Notes under the pieces: model-generated | Told to the model about the DNA's origin: nothing | The model's input: only the letters and a program-made list of their open reading frames with translations | Database searches by the model: none | Assembly: GCA_904420155.1 (NCBI GenBank) | Contig: CAJFUH010000225.1 | Coordinates: 1-8,120, forward strand | Direction: 5' to 3' | DNA length: 8,120 nt | Source of the DNA: an uncultured Clostridia bacterium | GTDB taxonomy: Bacteria > Bacillota > Clostridia > Oscillospirales > Acutalibacteraceae | Shown: one piece after another, positions 5,379 through 8,120 of the stretch | How positions within the stretch are numbered: position 1 is the first letter of the stretch | Layout: each line of letters starts with the position of its first letter | Program-made: the position numbers and the translations under genes

Positions 5379-5415
5379 TTTCACGCAAATGGACAAGAAA
5401 TCCATCTGCGTGAAA
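5379..5415 (-). other. 15-bp hairpin between rpoC and rpsL
   Basis: TTTCACGCAGATGGA (5415-5401) pairs over all 15 positions with 5393-5379 (one G·U), with a 7-nt loop. It starts 29 nt after the rpoC stop codon. No U-run follows (TCCTTGTATATC), so it is not a standard terminator. A weak 5-bp GC-rich hairpin about 10 nt further on (near 5370-5352) is followed by TTTT and could act as a partial attenuator. The long stem may mark an mRNA processing site or protect the rpoC 3' end. The structure is clear, the role is inferred. Confidence 0.6.
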
Positions 5416-5444
5416 CAGCCTTTTCACAATTTCTTATAATAACA

Positions 5445-8120
<2,676 letters not shown>

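Noticed and set aside
5362..5400. Possible rpsL promoter TTGTCC with TATATC at 18 nt
   Set aside because: Both boxes match only four of six bases, and the -35 box lies in the 15-bp hairpin. Too weak to list as a feature.

Overview
This window holds the 3' part of an RNA-polymerase gene followed by a complete str operon, all read on the minus strand. In transcription order the genes are rpoC (β' subunit, 5' end outside the window), rpsL (S12), rpsG (S7), fusA (EF-G) and tuf (EF-Tu), closed by a strong intrinsic terminator. The proteins are of Gram-positive type: S12 carries the extra N-terminal basic segment typical of Firmicutes, β' has no insertion in the trigger loop, and the Shine-Dalgarno sequences are strong AGGAGG types. 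Together with balanced base composition and the EF-Tu and EF-G sequence style, this suggests a Clostridia member, probably a gut Oscillospirales-type organism. That placement is inference.

Layout from high to low coordinates (5' to 3' in the transcript): rpoC C-terminal 891 codons (8120-5445); a 174-nt gap with a 15-bp hairpin and a short GC-rich hairpin; rpsL (5270-4842, TTG start); a 196-nt gap with four tandem hairpins and a helix that can cover the rpsG start region; rpsG (4645-4175, GTG start); a 175-nt gap that folds in two mutually exclusive ways; fusA (3999-1921); a 110-nt gap with a good extended -10 promoter; tuf (1810-608); terminator (580-540). The remaining 539 bases have no convincing gene. 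They are dense in inverted repeats, including a perfect 14-bp pair at 267-319.

The encoded products work together in gene expression. β' forms half of the RNA polymerase active site. S12 lies at the ribosomal decoding centre and S7 in the 30S head near the E site. EF-Tu delivers aminoacyl-tRNA and EF-G drives translocation.

The proteins themselves are ordinary. What stands out is the non-coding part: every gap in the operon is long and structured, one hairpin motif recurs in two gaps, the fusA leader has a switch-like alternative fold, and the tuf-distal region looks like a structured RNA or dispersed repeat. No new protein system was found.
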